A DNA stretch of 61,302 nt, from NCBI GenBank assembly GCA_944390115.1, contig CALXOW010000015.1:1-61302 (forward strand). Reading direction: 5' to 3'. Source of the DNA: an uncultured Anaerobiospirillum sp. GTDB taxonomy: Bacteria > Pseudomonadota > Gammaproteobacteria > Enterobacterales > Succinivibrionaceae. Below, piece after piece: positions 9,101-15,654 of this stretch. How positions within the stretch are numbered: position 1 is the stretch's first letter; each line of letters begins with the position of its first letter. The position numbers were made by a program, and so were the translations under genes. The notes beneath the pieces are model-generated. The model did no database searches and was not told the origin of the DNA. It saw only the letters and a list, made by a program, of their open reading frames with translations.

Positions 9101-10717
9101 TTAGCTCAGCTTAAATTGAGCGACTTCGTTGCGCAGCTCCTCGATGCGGTTAACGGTCGAATCAATGTGGCCAGTGACACTGTTGGTGTCTTGAGCGACG
9201 TCTTGGAGCAGGTGAGTGATGTTCTGCATATTCTGCGAGACTTCACTGGTGGCCGTGGTCTGCTCCTCGGCGGCCGTGGCAATCTGGGTGATCTGGGTAT
9301 TCACCTCATTGACGTGGGCCATAATATCATTGAGGGTTTGCTCAATGCTGTTGGCTTGGGCCGCCAGGCTATCCATTGAGTTGACCGAATTGTCCATCGA
9401 AGAGGCCGCGATATCGGCTTCCTTTTGGATTTGGACCACCATGCTCGAAATTTCTTGGGTGCTCTTGGTGGTACGCGAGGCCAGAGCTCGGACTTCATCG
9501 GCGACCACGGCAAAGCCTCGACCCGCCTCACCGGCACGGGCCGCCTCAATTGCAGCGTTTAAGGCTAAAAGATTAGTCTGAGCGGCAATTTCGTCAATGG
9601 TCTGCACAATCGAGCCGATGTTCTGGCTTTGGTTGGCCAGGTTCTTAACCAGCTGGGCATCGTTCTTGGTTTGCTCGGCTTGGTTGTTGATACCCGAGAC
9701 CGCATCCTGCACTGCTTGTAAGCCTTGGTTGGTGATATCGCGGGTCGTAGTGGAGGCGTTGGCGGCGGCCTCACAATTGCGGGCAATATCTTGGGTGGTC
9801 GAGACCATTTGATCGGCGGCAGCGGCCACGGTCAAGGAATTGGACTCAGCCTGCGAGGCACTTTGCTGGGTGGTGGTCATCAGGCTATGGATATTCTGGG
9901 AGTTGGTGGTGACTTGATCTGTGGCGCCTTGGATGAAGTTCATCTTCTGCCCGATCGCCTGACGCAAGTCCTCAAAGCTCTGCTCTAACTGGCCAAACTC
10001 GTCCTTACGATCGACCTTAACCGAGTGCGAGAAGTCCAAATGGGCCATCTCTTCGGCACGCTTGACTAAACGCTCGACCGCGTTGACGATTTCACGGGTG
10101 GTGTACCAGCCAAATAAGGCTAAGAGCAAGATAATAAGGACTGATCCGCCGCGCATGATGTACATCGTGGTCGGCGAGGCTAAGTCATCGGTCTGATTTT
10201 CTAAGTCGTGCAATTGGTCAATTAAGAAGGTGGCGCACAGGCTCGAGACCTTAATTGACACTGGGGTGTATTCCGAGCGGTAGGTGACAAAGGCCTCTCG
10301 GAATTGACCCTGAGCTAAGAGCGGCCGAATCTTGGCGGTGTAGGTATTATTGAGATTATCAATGTAACCTTTAAGCTCAGCGACGCGCTCTGGGAAGTTG
10401 GTCGAGGTGACCTGCGCCATCAGATTGTTGATCTTAGAGATACGGCCGTCTAAGTCCCCGAGATTGAGGTCGGATGGCTTATCGACTTGGGTAGCGAAGT
10501 TAATGGCACGACCCGCGTTGACCACCTCATCATTGAGCTGGGCGGGTACCACGTAGGAGGTCTCAACCGTGCGGTTAAGCTCGCTTGCGATGTTGTAGGT
10601 ACGGGTTAAGGCGGTATTGGCAAAGATAGCCATGATCGCCAGCATAATGATGATCAGGCCATAGATTGCCAAGAACTTCTTGCCTACCGGCATATCTCGA
10701 AAAAAGGTCATTAGCAT
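9101..10717 (-). CDS. Methyl-accepting chemotaxis protein
   Basis: A transmembrane chemoreceptor that signals to CheA/CheW and the flagellar motor. From the chosen ATG the protein has 538 residues: a first membrane helix ([18 protein letters not shown], about 13-30), a periplasmic four-helix-bundle-like ligand domain (about 35-190), a second helix ([15 protein letters not shown]), a HAMP region, and a full cytoplasmic signalling domain with the invariant hairpin tip [17 protein letters not shown]. No CheR-docking pentapeptide is present at the C-terminus. The frame continues upstream to 10930, but that extension reads into the insertion element, so ATG 10717 (or 10711) is preferred. A 7-bp inverted repeat (AGGACAC...GTGTCCT) lies just upstream of this start. 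The ligand is unknown. Confidence 0.93.
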   Translation of the reverse strand: MLMTFFRDMPVGKKFLAIYGLIIIMLAIMAIFANTALTRTYNIASELNRTVETSYVVPAQLNDEVVNAGRAINFATQVDKPSDLNLGDLDGRISKINNLMAQVTSTNFPERVAELKGYIDNLNNTYTAKIRPLLAQGQFREAFVTYRSEYTPVSIKVSSLCATFLIDQLHDLENQTDDLASPTTMYIMRGGSVLIILLLALFGWYTTREIVNAVERLVKRAEEMAHLDFSHSVKVDRKDEFGQLEQSFEDLRQAIGQKMNFIQGATDQVTTNSQNIHSLMTTTQQSASQAESNSLTVAAAADQMVSTTQDIARNCEAAANASTTTRDITNQGLQAVQDAVSGINNQAEQTKNDAQLVKNLANQSQNIGSIVQTIDEIAAQTNLLALNAAIEAARAGEAGRGFAVVADEVRALASRTTKSTQEISSMVVQIQKEADIAASSMDNSVNSMDSLAAQANSIEQTLNDIMAHVNEVNTQITQIATAAEEQTTATSEVSQNMQNITHLLQDVAQDTNSVTGHIDSTVNRIEELRNEVAQFKLS

Positions 10718-10753
10718 CTCAGGACACCACCACAGCGCGTGTCCTCTCCCTGT

Positions 10754-10766
10754 TATGAAGTGACGT
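10754..10766. repeat. Subterminal inverted repeat, end downstream of transposase
   Basis: TATGAAGTGACGT; identical to the reverse complement of 12790-12802. Probable recombination-end sequence of the insertion element. Confidence 0.7.
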
Positions 10767-11008
10767 TTGTCAAGCAGATTTTTGAAATTTAAGAGCTCTG
10801 CAAGAAGCCGTGGTTTAGAGATCGCGACTTTGACCACTCTGTTATACGTGGGTTGGTTACCACAGGCCAATGGTTTCGTCGTTGCCCTCGGAGTCTCAAA
10901 GCGTGAGTTATTGGACAGGTCCAATATCACATAGGGAGATCGGAGATAGCATAACCGGTCTAAACTTGGCCTCTTGCAGAGCCCTAGGAATCAGCTTGCC
11001 CCTCGGCT

Positions 11009-11399
11009 CGACCTTTGTTGCAATACGGCGGCTAAGGTCAAAGCCACCGCACGTGTCACATTGAAGATAAGCCCGACCCTTGTTGCGATGCGATAGTCAA
11101 GGTCAACTCTATCGCACGTCTCACATTGATGACACGATCTAGCAAACCCTCCGAGCTGGGTATTTGCTAGATCACCCGACCGTAGCTGGGGTCGTGGCAA
11201 CCACTCGGATAGAGTGAACTCTAAGCTGCCACAAAACCAGGATGGAGACCGCAAACCTTAAGGCCTCTGCGGCCCCTTCCCCCTTAGAGACTACTAGATC
11301 CCGAACCCTGCAGATAACAAGAATGGAGTTCGCAGAAGATAAAGTATCTACCACCCCATAGAGACTAAGTCCCAAGCTTGAACTCAGCACATAGCTGAG
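11009..11399 (-). ncRNA. Structured non-coding region, candidate bridge RNA
   Basis: Lies directly after the transposase stop on the same strand. Visible stems: CTCAGC/GCTGAG (11383-11399); CGACC/GGTCG (11177-11194); TGGCA/TGCCA (11195-11231) enclosing ACTC/GAGT; an 11-bp perfect stem GATCTAGCAAA/TTTGCTAGATC (11136-11173); and GCGATAG/CTATCGC (11090-11115). Two tandem units of about 65 nt (11009-11073 and 11074-11138) share sequence, but their stems differ by paired changes. A second, looser duplication of about 80 nt begins at 11239 and 11320 (GATGGAG and GAATGGAG cores). IS110-family recombinases are known to use a bridge RNA encoded at one end of the element; in IS1111-type elements this is the end downstream of the gene. 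That this region is that RNA is inference. Confidence 0.5.
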
Positions 11400-11414
11400 A
11401 TTGAGCCACTACGG

Positions 11415-12686
11415 TTAAGATGCGCAGGCCTGCGCTTCGACGTCTGAGTGACACTTATGATTCATCATGCCCCAAATGAAGCCTGATAACTCGCGGGCTA
11501 CTGCAGCAATTGCAACATTGCGCTTTTTGCCCATACGGATCATATGATCGAACTTGCTCTTGAGTCGGTAGACTGCCTTATCGGCGTAGTTAATCACATG
11601 CTCTGGTTTGCCTTGTTGGCGCCTCTTAAGCTTTAAGCCTTTAGCAGATTTAGCACCACGCACAATGCATTGAGCCGCCTCGATTAACTCTTTGCGAAGG
11701 TGCTGGTTGCCGCTTTTGGTTAACCCGGTAGCAACTCTTTTTCCCCCGCTGGAGTACTCTCCTGGCACAAGTCCAAGGAAAGCAGCAAAACGAGGCGCAT
11801 GGTCAAAACGCTTGTAGTCACCGACCTCAACAATACAGCTCAAAGCTCGTTGCTCAGAGATGCCCTTAATGCAGGAGAGATAGCCTACCGCCTCAGCATA
11901 GTCACCACTCTGTGCGAACTCTAAGATGCGCGCATCCAAGCGCTTAATGCGATCTTCGAGATCAGAGAGCAAAGAGAGATACCCATCGAGTGTTTCACGA
12001 TCGATATCTGTTGGCATCTCAAGCTTCTCTAGCCACTGAATGTGGCTTTGAGTCCACTTGGTTTTGCTAAAAGCAAAACCACGACGCGCAACAAACGAGT
12101 TGATGTTCTGCTTGACAGTCTTAGCAAGCTCTTTCTGATCGTCCCGCATGCGGATAAAATCACGCACTCCCTCGTCCTTATCGCTAAGAACGTGAACCTT
12201 GCTGTATTGCTTGTGGAGCAAGCAATCAGCAATTTTGCGAGCATCGAGCTTATCTGTCTTGACCTTGCTGCCACTTGTGGTGGCCATGGTAGTAGGAGCC
12301 ATAATTACGCAGTCAACACCGCGCTTTGCGAGAGATTTATAGAGGCTGTAACCAAGACAGCCGGCCTCATAGGCAACAACAACAGAAAAGGCAGGTGCGT
12401 AACCGAGCTTAGTGCAAATGAGCTCTTTAGCATTTTCTATAAACTTGACTATGGCGTCAGCTGACGGCCGCGTCCTCGCCTCGGAAACAATCCCGTTGTT
12501 TAGCTGTATGGCCTGTGGACCAAAACCAGGCAGGAGTTTTGCGCACAAGTTAAAAGACTCTAAGTGCACATCAGCGCCTACGGCTATACGGAGTTGTTCC
12601 GGCTTGGAGTCTAGTGTCCCCGCATAATTTTGTGGATCCTGATTGTCAGCGCAAATCAAGGCAGAAGGAGTATTGGGCTGTTGCAT
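11415..12686 (-). CDS. IS110-family (DEDD) transposase
   Basis: Recombinase that moves the element, 423 residues. The N-terminal RuvC-like DEDD domain is recognisable from AVGADVH (first Asp), VVAYEAGCLG (Glu) and SKVKTDKLDARKIADCL (the two Asp). The C-terminal Transposase_20 domain shows IKGISEQRALSCIVEVGD, AAFLGLVPGEYSSGGK and TKSGNQHLRKELIEAA, with the expected serine in the SGN region. The frame could extend to 12722, but ATG 12686 has AGAGG at ideal spacing. The gene is intact, so the element may be active. Spacing to the inverted repeats is about 100 nt before and 650 nt after. Confidence 0.95.
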   Translation of the reverse strand: MQQPNTPSALICADNQDPQNYAGTLDSKPEQLRIAVGADVHLESFNLCAKLLPGFGPQAIQLNNGIVSEARTRPSADAIVKFIENAKELICTKLGYAPAFSVVVAYEAGCLGYSLYKSLAKRGVDCVIMAPTTMATTSGSKVKTDKLDARKIADCLLHKQYSKVHVLSDKDEGVRDFIRMRDDQKELAKTVKQNINSFVARRGFAFSKTKWTQSHIQWLEKLEMPTDIDRETLDGYLSLLSDLEDRIKRLDARILEFAQSGDYAEAVGYLSCIKGISEQRALSCIVEVGDYKRFDHAPRFAAFLGLVPGEYSSGGKRVATGLTKSGNQHLRKELIEAAQCIVRGAKSAKGLKLKRRQQGKPEHVINYADKAVYRLKSKFDHMIRMGKKRNVAIAAVARELSGFIWGMMNHKCHSDVEAQACAS

Positions 12687-12789
12687 ATCGACCTCTCTTA
12701 ATCTTAAGAACCACAGCGGCAACCAGAGTCTCCTAAGGAATGAGCTCAGACCCCAGTATAGCCGCTGAGGAAACGAAAAGAATCACGAG

Positions 12790-12802
12790 ACGTCACTTCA
12801 TA
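12790..12802. repeat. Subterminal inverted repeat, end upstream of transposase
   Basis: ACGTCACTTCATA, the exact reverse complement of 10754-10766. The stretch 12803-13237 that follows is non-coding and ends in the promoter and ribosome binding site of the next gene. Confidence 0.7.
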
Positions 12803-13090
12803 TTGTCTCAACAAAGTGAAACCAGTCGATTTGAGCGGTGCAAGGCCGAGCCTAAACACGACTGAACCGGCTCATTTTAGTCAAAATACGGGCCAAAGGA
12901 TCATCTTTGAGCATTATGCTCATAGCACGCAGTGCGCCCTGCCAGTGCAAAGACCGTCCCAGGCCCCCTGAGCGCGGCCCGTAGATGACACCTGCCTAGC
13001 ACCTTTGCCCGCATTTGGTGCATTCACCTCACGCCCTAACCACCCCAGCAAAGTGTTAACTTTTGTCAGGTTAAATGGGGCGTTGTGCCG

Positions 13091-13096
13091 TATAAT
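13091..13096 (+). promoter_or_regulatory. Candidate -10 element for the 13238 operon
   Basis: A perfect TATAAT lies 142 bp upstream of the start at 13238. At 17-bp spacing the -35 position reads AGGTTA, which is weak, so the promoter is only a candidate. The following leader would be long. Confidence 0.4.
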
Positions 13097-13237
13097 AAGC
13101 TATGAGGAATAGTTCCTTACCACTTTGAATCCATAGCTTCGCTCGGCGACTTGCTCGACTCTGCAAAGCGACTGACTCAAATTGTTTGGTTCTATGGTGT
13201 ACACCATGACCTTAACCTAAAGCAGGAGAGCTTTGTA

Positions 13238-14041
13238 ATGAGCAACGACGATCCTAAGACCGAACAGCCGGGCTTGATCAGCAGATTATTGGGCTGGCTA
13301 TTTGGCCATAATACCCAAGGCTTAAAGGAGTCCAGTGAGCCAAGCCTTGACCGCCAGATTAGGCAAAATGATCGCTACCTTACTGGAACTGCTGTCGGTG
13401 CTGTTGGTTTGTTTGCTTATTTAGGCAATGTTGATCTTTCTAATTTCAGTCTTGAGTTTTTAATCAATTTTAATTTATATGGTCCGGATTTTAATTCAAC
13501 AATCCAATCATATAGTGAGCTGATTAGAACATCGTGGAGCTCGATTACTGCTGCTGTTTCTCTTTTATTTGCTTGCGCATTTGTTGTTATTCTTGTCGTT
13601 TTTTTTATTAGAGGAGAATGTCTTAATCATCAAGCAAAGAGAGTCGAAGCCAGTCATGATAATGCTAAAACAGAACAAGCTCAACACGAAGTAGAACAGG
13701 CTCAAGCTGAAGCTGCTCACTATCGTGAAAGAGCTGAAAGTGCAGAGTCTGAAGTTGATAAACTTCGTGAAAGATTAACTTTAGTTGAAGCTGAGGCTGC
13801 TCAAAATCTTAATAGAGCAATAAAGGCTGAAACTGAATCTGCTCAAAGTCTCGATAGAGCAACAAAGACCGAAGCTGATAATGTTCAGCTTCGTAAAAAG
13901 CTTGAAAATGTTCAATCTGAAGCCTCAAAGGCTTTTGTTGAACACACTAAAGCTGAGACCGAGCTTGCTAAGGTTAAGGCAGGTGGTGTTAAGTTGCTAT
14001 ATGAAGCCCTTGCTAATAATTTAAACAAAAAAGGCAATTAG
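13238..14041 (+). CDS. Membrane protein with two helices and a long coiled coil
   Basis: Not a family I recognise. From ATG 13238 (AGGAG nine bases upstream) the protein has 267 residues. A hydrophilic N-terminus contains an amphipathic stretch (LISRLLGWLFG). Two predicted membrane helices follow: TGTAVGAVGLFAYLGNV (about 50-66) and ITAAVSLLFACAFVVILVVF (about 105-124). They are separated by a short extramembrane loop (NFSLEFLINFNLYGPDF). The C-terminal 130 residues are a Glu/Ala/Lys-rich coiled coil. The base composition is clearly more AT-rich than the surroundings, which suggests acquisition. The first tiny membrane-peptide gene begins 31 bp after its stop and shares its terminator, so the two are probably co-expressed. 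Confidence 0.8.
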   Translation: MSNDDPKTEQPGLISRLLGWLFGHNTQGLKESSEPSLDRQIRQNDRYLTGTAVGAVGLFAYLGNVDLSNFSLEFLINFNLYGPDFNSTIQSYSELIRTSWSSITAAVSLLFACAFVVILVVFFIRGECLNHQAKRVEASHDNAKTEQAQHEVEQAQAEAAHYRERAESAESEVDKLRERLTLVEAEAAQNLNRAIKAETESAQSLDRATKTEADNVQLRKKLENVQSEASKAFVEHTKAETELAKVKAGGVKLLYEALANNLNKKGN

Positions 14042-14072
14042 TAATTGCTGCATAAGTTGTAAGGAGACTGAA

Positions 14073-14156
14073 ATGGGAATTGTTACTGTTCTTGTATTAT
14101 TTTTAATGTGCCTTTTGGCGTTTTTTGGTCTATTGCGCGCTCTTCGTATTAGATAA
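14073..14156 (+). CDS. 27-residue membrane peptide, array 1 copy A
   Basis: A tiny gene with a strong ribosome binding site (AAGGAG, eight bases before ATG). The peptide starts MGIVTVLVLFLMCLL and ends FFGLLRALRIR: a single hydrophobic helix with a positively charged tail, so the C-terminus should lie in the cytoplasm. It is the first of five copies of the same peptide family in this locus, which is strong evidence that it is a real gene despite its size. It follows the coiled-coil membrane protein by 31 bp and is followed by a strong terminator. Function unknown; size and layout recall type I toxin peptides. Confidence 0.8.
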   Translation: MGIVTVLVLFLMCLLAFFGLLRALRIR

Positions 14157-14162
14157 TATCTC

Positions 14163-14207
14163 AAATAGAGCTGACGTTTTTTATTGTTGGCTCTATTTTT
14201 TTTTTTT
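14163..14207 (+). terminator. Rho-independent terminator after copy A
   Basis: AAATAGAGC pairs perfectly with GCTCTATTT and is followed by a run of T. It ends the two-gene unit formed by the coiled-coil protein and peptide A, so the later copies need their own promoters or read-through. Confidence 0.85.
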
Positions 14208-14280
14208 GTGATGTGAGTTTGATTTGGGATTACCTATTTTATAACGAACAAATGAGCCGCTCAAAACTGAGGTGGTAACA

Positions 14281-14355
14281 GTGATAGTTGTGTTTGCATT
14301 AGCTGCATTGGGTTTTATCCCAATTATTGGCTTTCTTTATACCGCCAAGTGGTAA
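14281..14355 (+). CDS. 24-residue membrane peptide, array 1 copy B (variant family)
   Basis: A GTG start is preceded by GAGGTGG. The peptide begins MIVVFALAALGFIPIIGF and ends LYTAKW. It is one hydrophobic helix with a kinking proline and a Lys-Trp end, a different subfamily from copies A and D-G. An eight-codon frame (MSRSKLRW, ATG at 14251) stops three bases before the GTG and covers the Shine-Dalgarno, suggesting translational coupling. Copy C is a relative of this gene. Confidence 0.6.
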   Translation: MIVVFALAALGFIPIIGFLYTAKW

Positions 14356-14418
14356 ACCCCATTGGGAACAGAGAAAGCCCTAAAACTGAAAAGAAGCAGT
14401 ATAGTACGGGGTGTTAAT

Positions 14419-14505
14419 ATGTTTTTTGTTGGCGTGTTAGTGGTTTTAGGGATTTGTCCCTATTCTTGTTTTTTTAGCTACTTCCAAGTGGTAAATCACA
14501 AGTAA
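14419..14505 (+). pseudogene. Membrane peptide copy C, relative of B with a frameshift
   Basis: As read, ATG 14419 encodes 28 residues beginning MFFVGVLVVLGICP. Skipping one C at the CCC near 14458 restores the ending PILVFLATSKW and a stop at 14494, which matches the FIPIIGFLYTAKW ending of copy B. So copy C is homologous to copy B with a one-base insertion. It may be a pseudogene, or the longer hydrophobic product may still be made. GGGG lies nine bases upstream of the ATG. Confidence 0.55.
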
Positions 14506-14510
14506 GACAC

Positions 14511-14546
14511 ATGGTTGAAAACCGTTTTGCGCTAAAACTATTGTGA
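14511..14546 (+). CDS. 11-codon leader frame before copy D
   Basis: Encodes MVENRFALKLL. Its TGA stop overlaps the Shine-Dalgarno (TGAGG) of peptide D, ten bases before that start. Almost the same leader (MVANSFALKLL) precedes copies F and G, and a variant precedes E, so the frame appears conserved as protein. Probable role: coupling translation of the membrane peptide to ribosomes leaving the leader. Inference only. Confidence 0.35.
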   Translation: MVENRFALKLL

Positions 14547-14555
14547 GGCAACTCT

Positions 14556-14639
14556 ATGGGACTTGCTACTGCTATTGTTTTATTTTTAGCTTGTTTGATT
14601 GTGCTTTTGGGCTTTATGCGCGCTCTTCGTATTAGATAA
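14556..14639 (+). CDS. 27-residue membrane peptide, array 1 copy D
   Basis: Starts MGLATAIVLFLACLIVLL and ends GFMRALRIR. Same length, same hydrophobic span and same basic tail as copy A. GTGAGG lies upstream and overlaps the leader stop. It is the first member of the regular 246-bp repeat series (starts at 14556, 14801, 15048 and 15294). Confidence 0.8.
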   Translation: MGLATAIVLFLACLIVLLGFMRALRIR

Positions 14640-14800
14640 CGCGTTCTTAGCGCTGGCAGGGCGAGGAGCAGCGCGCTTATCGCGCAGGCCTTGTTTCAAG
14701 CCGCACCTGGACTCCGGCTAAGCCCAAGTTGTGGATAGCGGCCCTGATTGAGCGCATGGTTGACAATAGTATTGCCTTAAAACTTTGCGGGGTTAACTCT

Positions 14801-14884
14801 ATGGGGATTGCCACTGTTGTTGTGTTGTTAATAATGTGCTTTGTGGTGTTTTTTGGTATATTGCACATTTTTCGCGTTAGATAA
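14801..14884 (+). CDS. 27-residue membrane peptide, array 1 copy E
   Basis: Starts MGIATVVVLLIMCFVVFF and ends GILHIFRVR. The leader frame beginning at ATG 14756 has lost its stop (TTG TGA became TGC GGG) and runs in frame into this gene, so a 42-residue fusion is also possible. GCGGGG serves as Shine-Dalgarno for the internal ATG. Confidence 0.75.
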   Translation: MGIATVVVLLIMCFVVFFGILHIFRVR

Positions 14885-15001
14885 ACACGTTCGTAGCGCT
14901 GGCCGGGTGAGGGGCAGCGCGCTTATCACGCAGGCCTTGTTTCAAGCCGCATCAGGACCTCGGGTAAGCCCAAAGTGCGGAAGGCGGCCCTGATTGAGCG
15001 C

Positions 15002-15037
15002 ATGGTTGCAAATAGCTTTGCGCTAAAACTCTTGTGA
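15002..15037 (+). CDS. 11-codon leader frame before copy F
   Basis: Encodes MVANSFALKLL and stops at the TGA that forms part of the TGAGGT Shine-Dalgarno of peptide F. Best-preserved example of the leader. Confidence 0.35.
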   Translation: MVANSFALKLL

Positions 15038-15047
15038 GGTTGACTCT

Positions 15048-15131
15048 ATGGGAATCGCGACTGTTCTTGTATTGCTATTGTTATGCATTGTTGCGTTTTT
15101 TGGCATAATGCGCGCCTTTCGTATTAGATAG
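15048..15131 (+). CDS. 27-residue membrane peptide, array 1 copy F
   Basis: Starts MGIATVLVLLLLCIVAFF and ends GIMRAFRIR. Same architecture as copies A, D, E and G. Codon third positions differ between copies while the amino acids are kept (for example GGA ATC GCG against GGG ATT GCC), which supports selection at the protein level. Confidence 0.8.
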   Translation: MGIATVLVLLLLCIVAFFGIMRAFRIR

Positions 15132-15293
15132 CACGCTCTCAGCGCATGCAGGGCGAGGGACAGCGCGCTTATCGCGCGGGCCTTGTTTCAAGCCGCATCA
15201 GGACCTCGGGTAAGCCCAAAGTGCGGAAGGCGGCCCTGATTGAGCGCATGGTTGCAAATAGCTTTGCGCTAAAACTCTTGAGGAGTCAATTCT

Positions 15294-15377
15294 ATGGGAA
15301 TTGCCATTGTTGTTGTGTTGTTAATAATGTGCTTTGTGCTGTTTTTTGCCTTCTTGCATCTTATTCGCGTTAGATAG
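15294..15377 (+). CDS. 27-residue membrane peptide, array 1 copy G
   Basis: Starts MGIAIVVVLLIMCFVLFF and ends AFLHLIRVR. In its leader one G of the TGTGAGG stop region is missing, so the leader frame reads past the start in another register. A GAGGAG Shine-Dalgarno remains. It is the last complete copy; the sequence after it resembles a decayed spacer. Confidence 0.75.
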   Translation: MGIAIVVVLLIMCFVLFFAFLHLIRVR

Positions 15378-15553
15378 CACGTTCGCAGCGCTGGTAGGGT
15401 GAGAGGCCGTGCGCTTATCGTGTGAGCCTTACTTTAGCTAAGCTCTCTTGGCTGAGGGGTAGCATGCGCGGTTGGCGTAGGCCACCTAAGGCGCTCCTTT
15501 GAGGCTCTTTTGGTGTGGGGCGCTACGTCAACTTTGCTTAACGCCCAAATACT

Positions 15554-15587
15554 AAGGGGAGCTGGCGCGTCGGCGCCAGCTCCCCTT
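15554..15587. terminator. Terminator between array 1 and glgP
   Basis: AAGGGGAGCTGGCGC pairs perfectly with GCGCCAGCTCCCCTT around a GTCG loop. It sits between two converging units and can end glgP transcription from the right and array transcription from the left. Confidence 0.75.
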
Positions 15588-15654
15588 AAGTTTCGGGCCC
15601 CACTCGATGGGTGGGGCGGCTGAGCGTGAGCTCAGCTTTTAGCTTCTGGTGGTG

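Larger units (their letters stand above)
10754..12802 (-). mobile_element. IS110-family insertion sequence, IS1111-like
   Basis: Bounded as far as I can see by a perfect 13-bp inverted repeat: TATGAAGTGACGT at 10754-10766 and its complement at 12790-12802. It holds a DEDD transposase gene (11415-12686). There is about 100 nt of non-coding sequence before the gene and about 650 nt after it, the latter full of stem-loops. Subterminal inverted repeats of 11-13 bp are a known feature of the IS1111 subgroup, which lacks target-site duplications, so the true tips probably lie a few bases outside these coordinates. The insertion ends about 35 bp upstream of the chemoreceptor start codon and may have replaced or altered its promoter. 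At about 2.05 kb it is long for the family. Confidence 0.75.
14640..15293 (+). repeat. 246-bp repeat units linking copies D to G
   Basis: Three spacers of about 160 bp between the peptide genes are conserved to a degree similar to the genes themselves. On the plus strand each holds an open frame reading QRAYRAGLVSSR, then GKPKVRKAALIERMVANSF (or variants), ending in the leader peptide before the next gene. The frame has no obvious start in two of three spacers (a stop lies just upstream), so the short leader from the internal ATG is the more likely product. GC-rich stems such as AGCGCTG/CAGCGC recur at the start of each spacer. After copy G a decayed fourth spacer is visible to about 15435. 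No convincing promoter is seen in the spacers on either strand. Confidence 0.75.

Noticed and set aside
10718-10930. 71-residue N-terminal extension of the chemoreceptor
   Set aside because: It reads through the insertion-element end and precedes a normal chemoreceptor start (ATG followed by the first membrane helix).
12412-12627. Plus-strand frames inside the transposase gene
   Set aside because: Shadow frames of a well-supported minus-strand gene.
14557-15300. Classic type I antitoxin RNA opposite each array 1 peptide
   Set aside because: I could not find a convincing minus-strand -35/-10 pair in the conserved spacers; left as a hypothesis in the findings.
15146-15373. 75-codon frame running through the last array 1 spacer and gene G
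   Set aside because: It reads gene G in the wrong register after a one-base loss in the leader; the other spacers do not share this extension.
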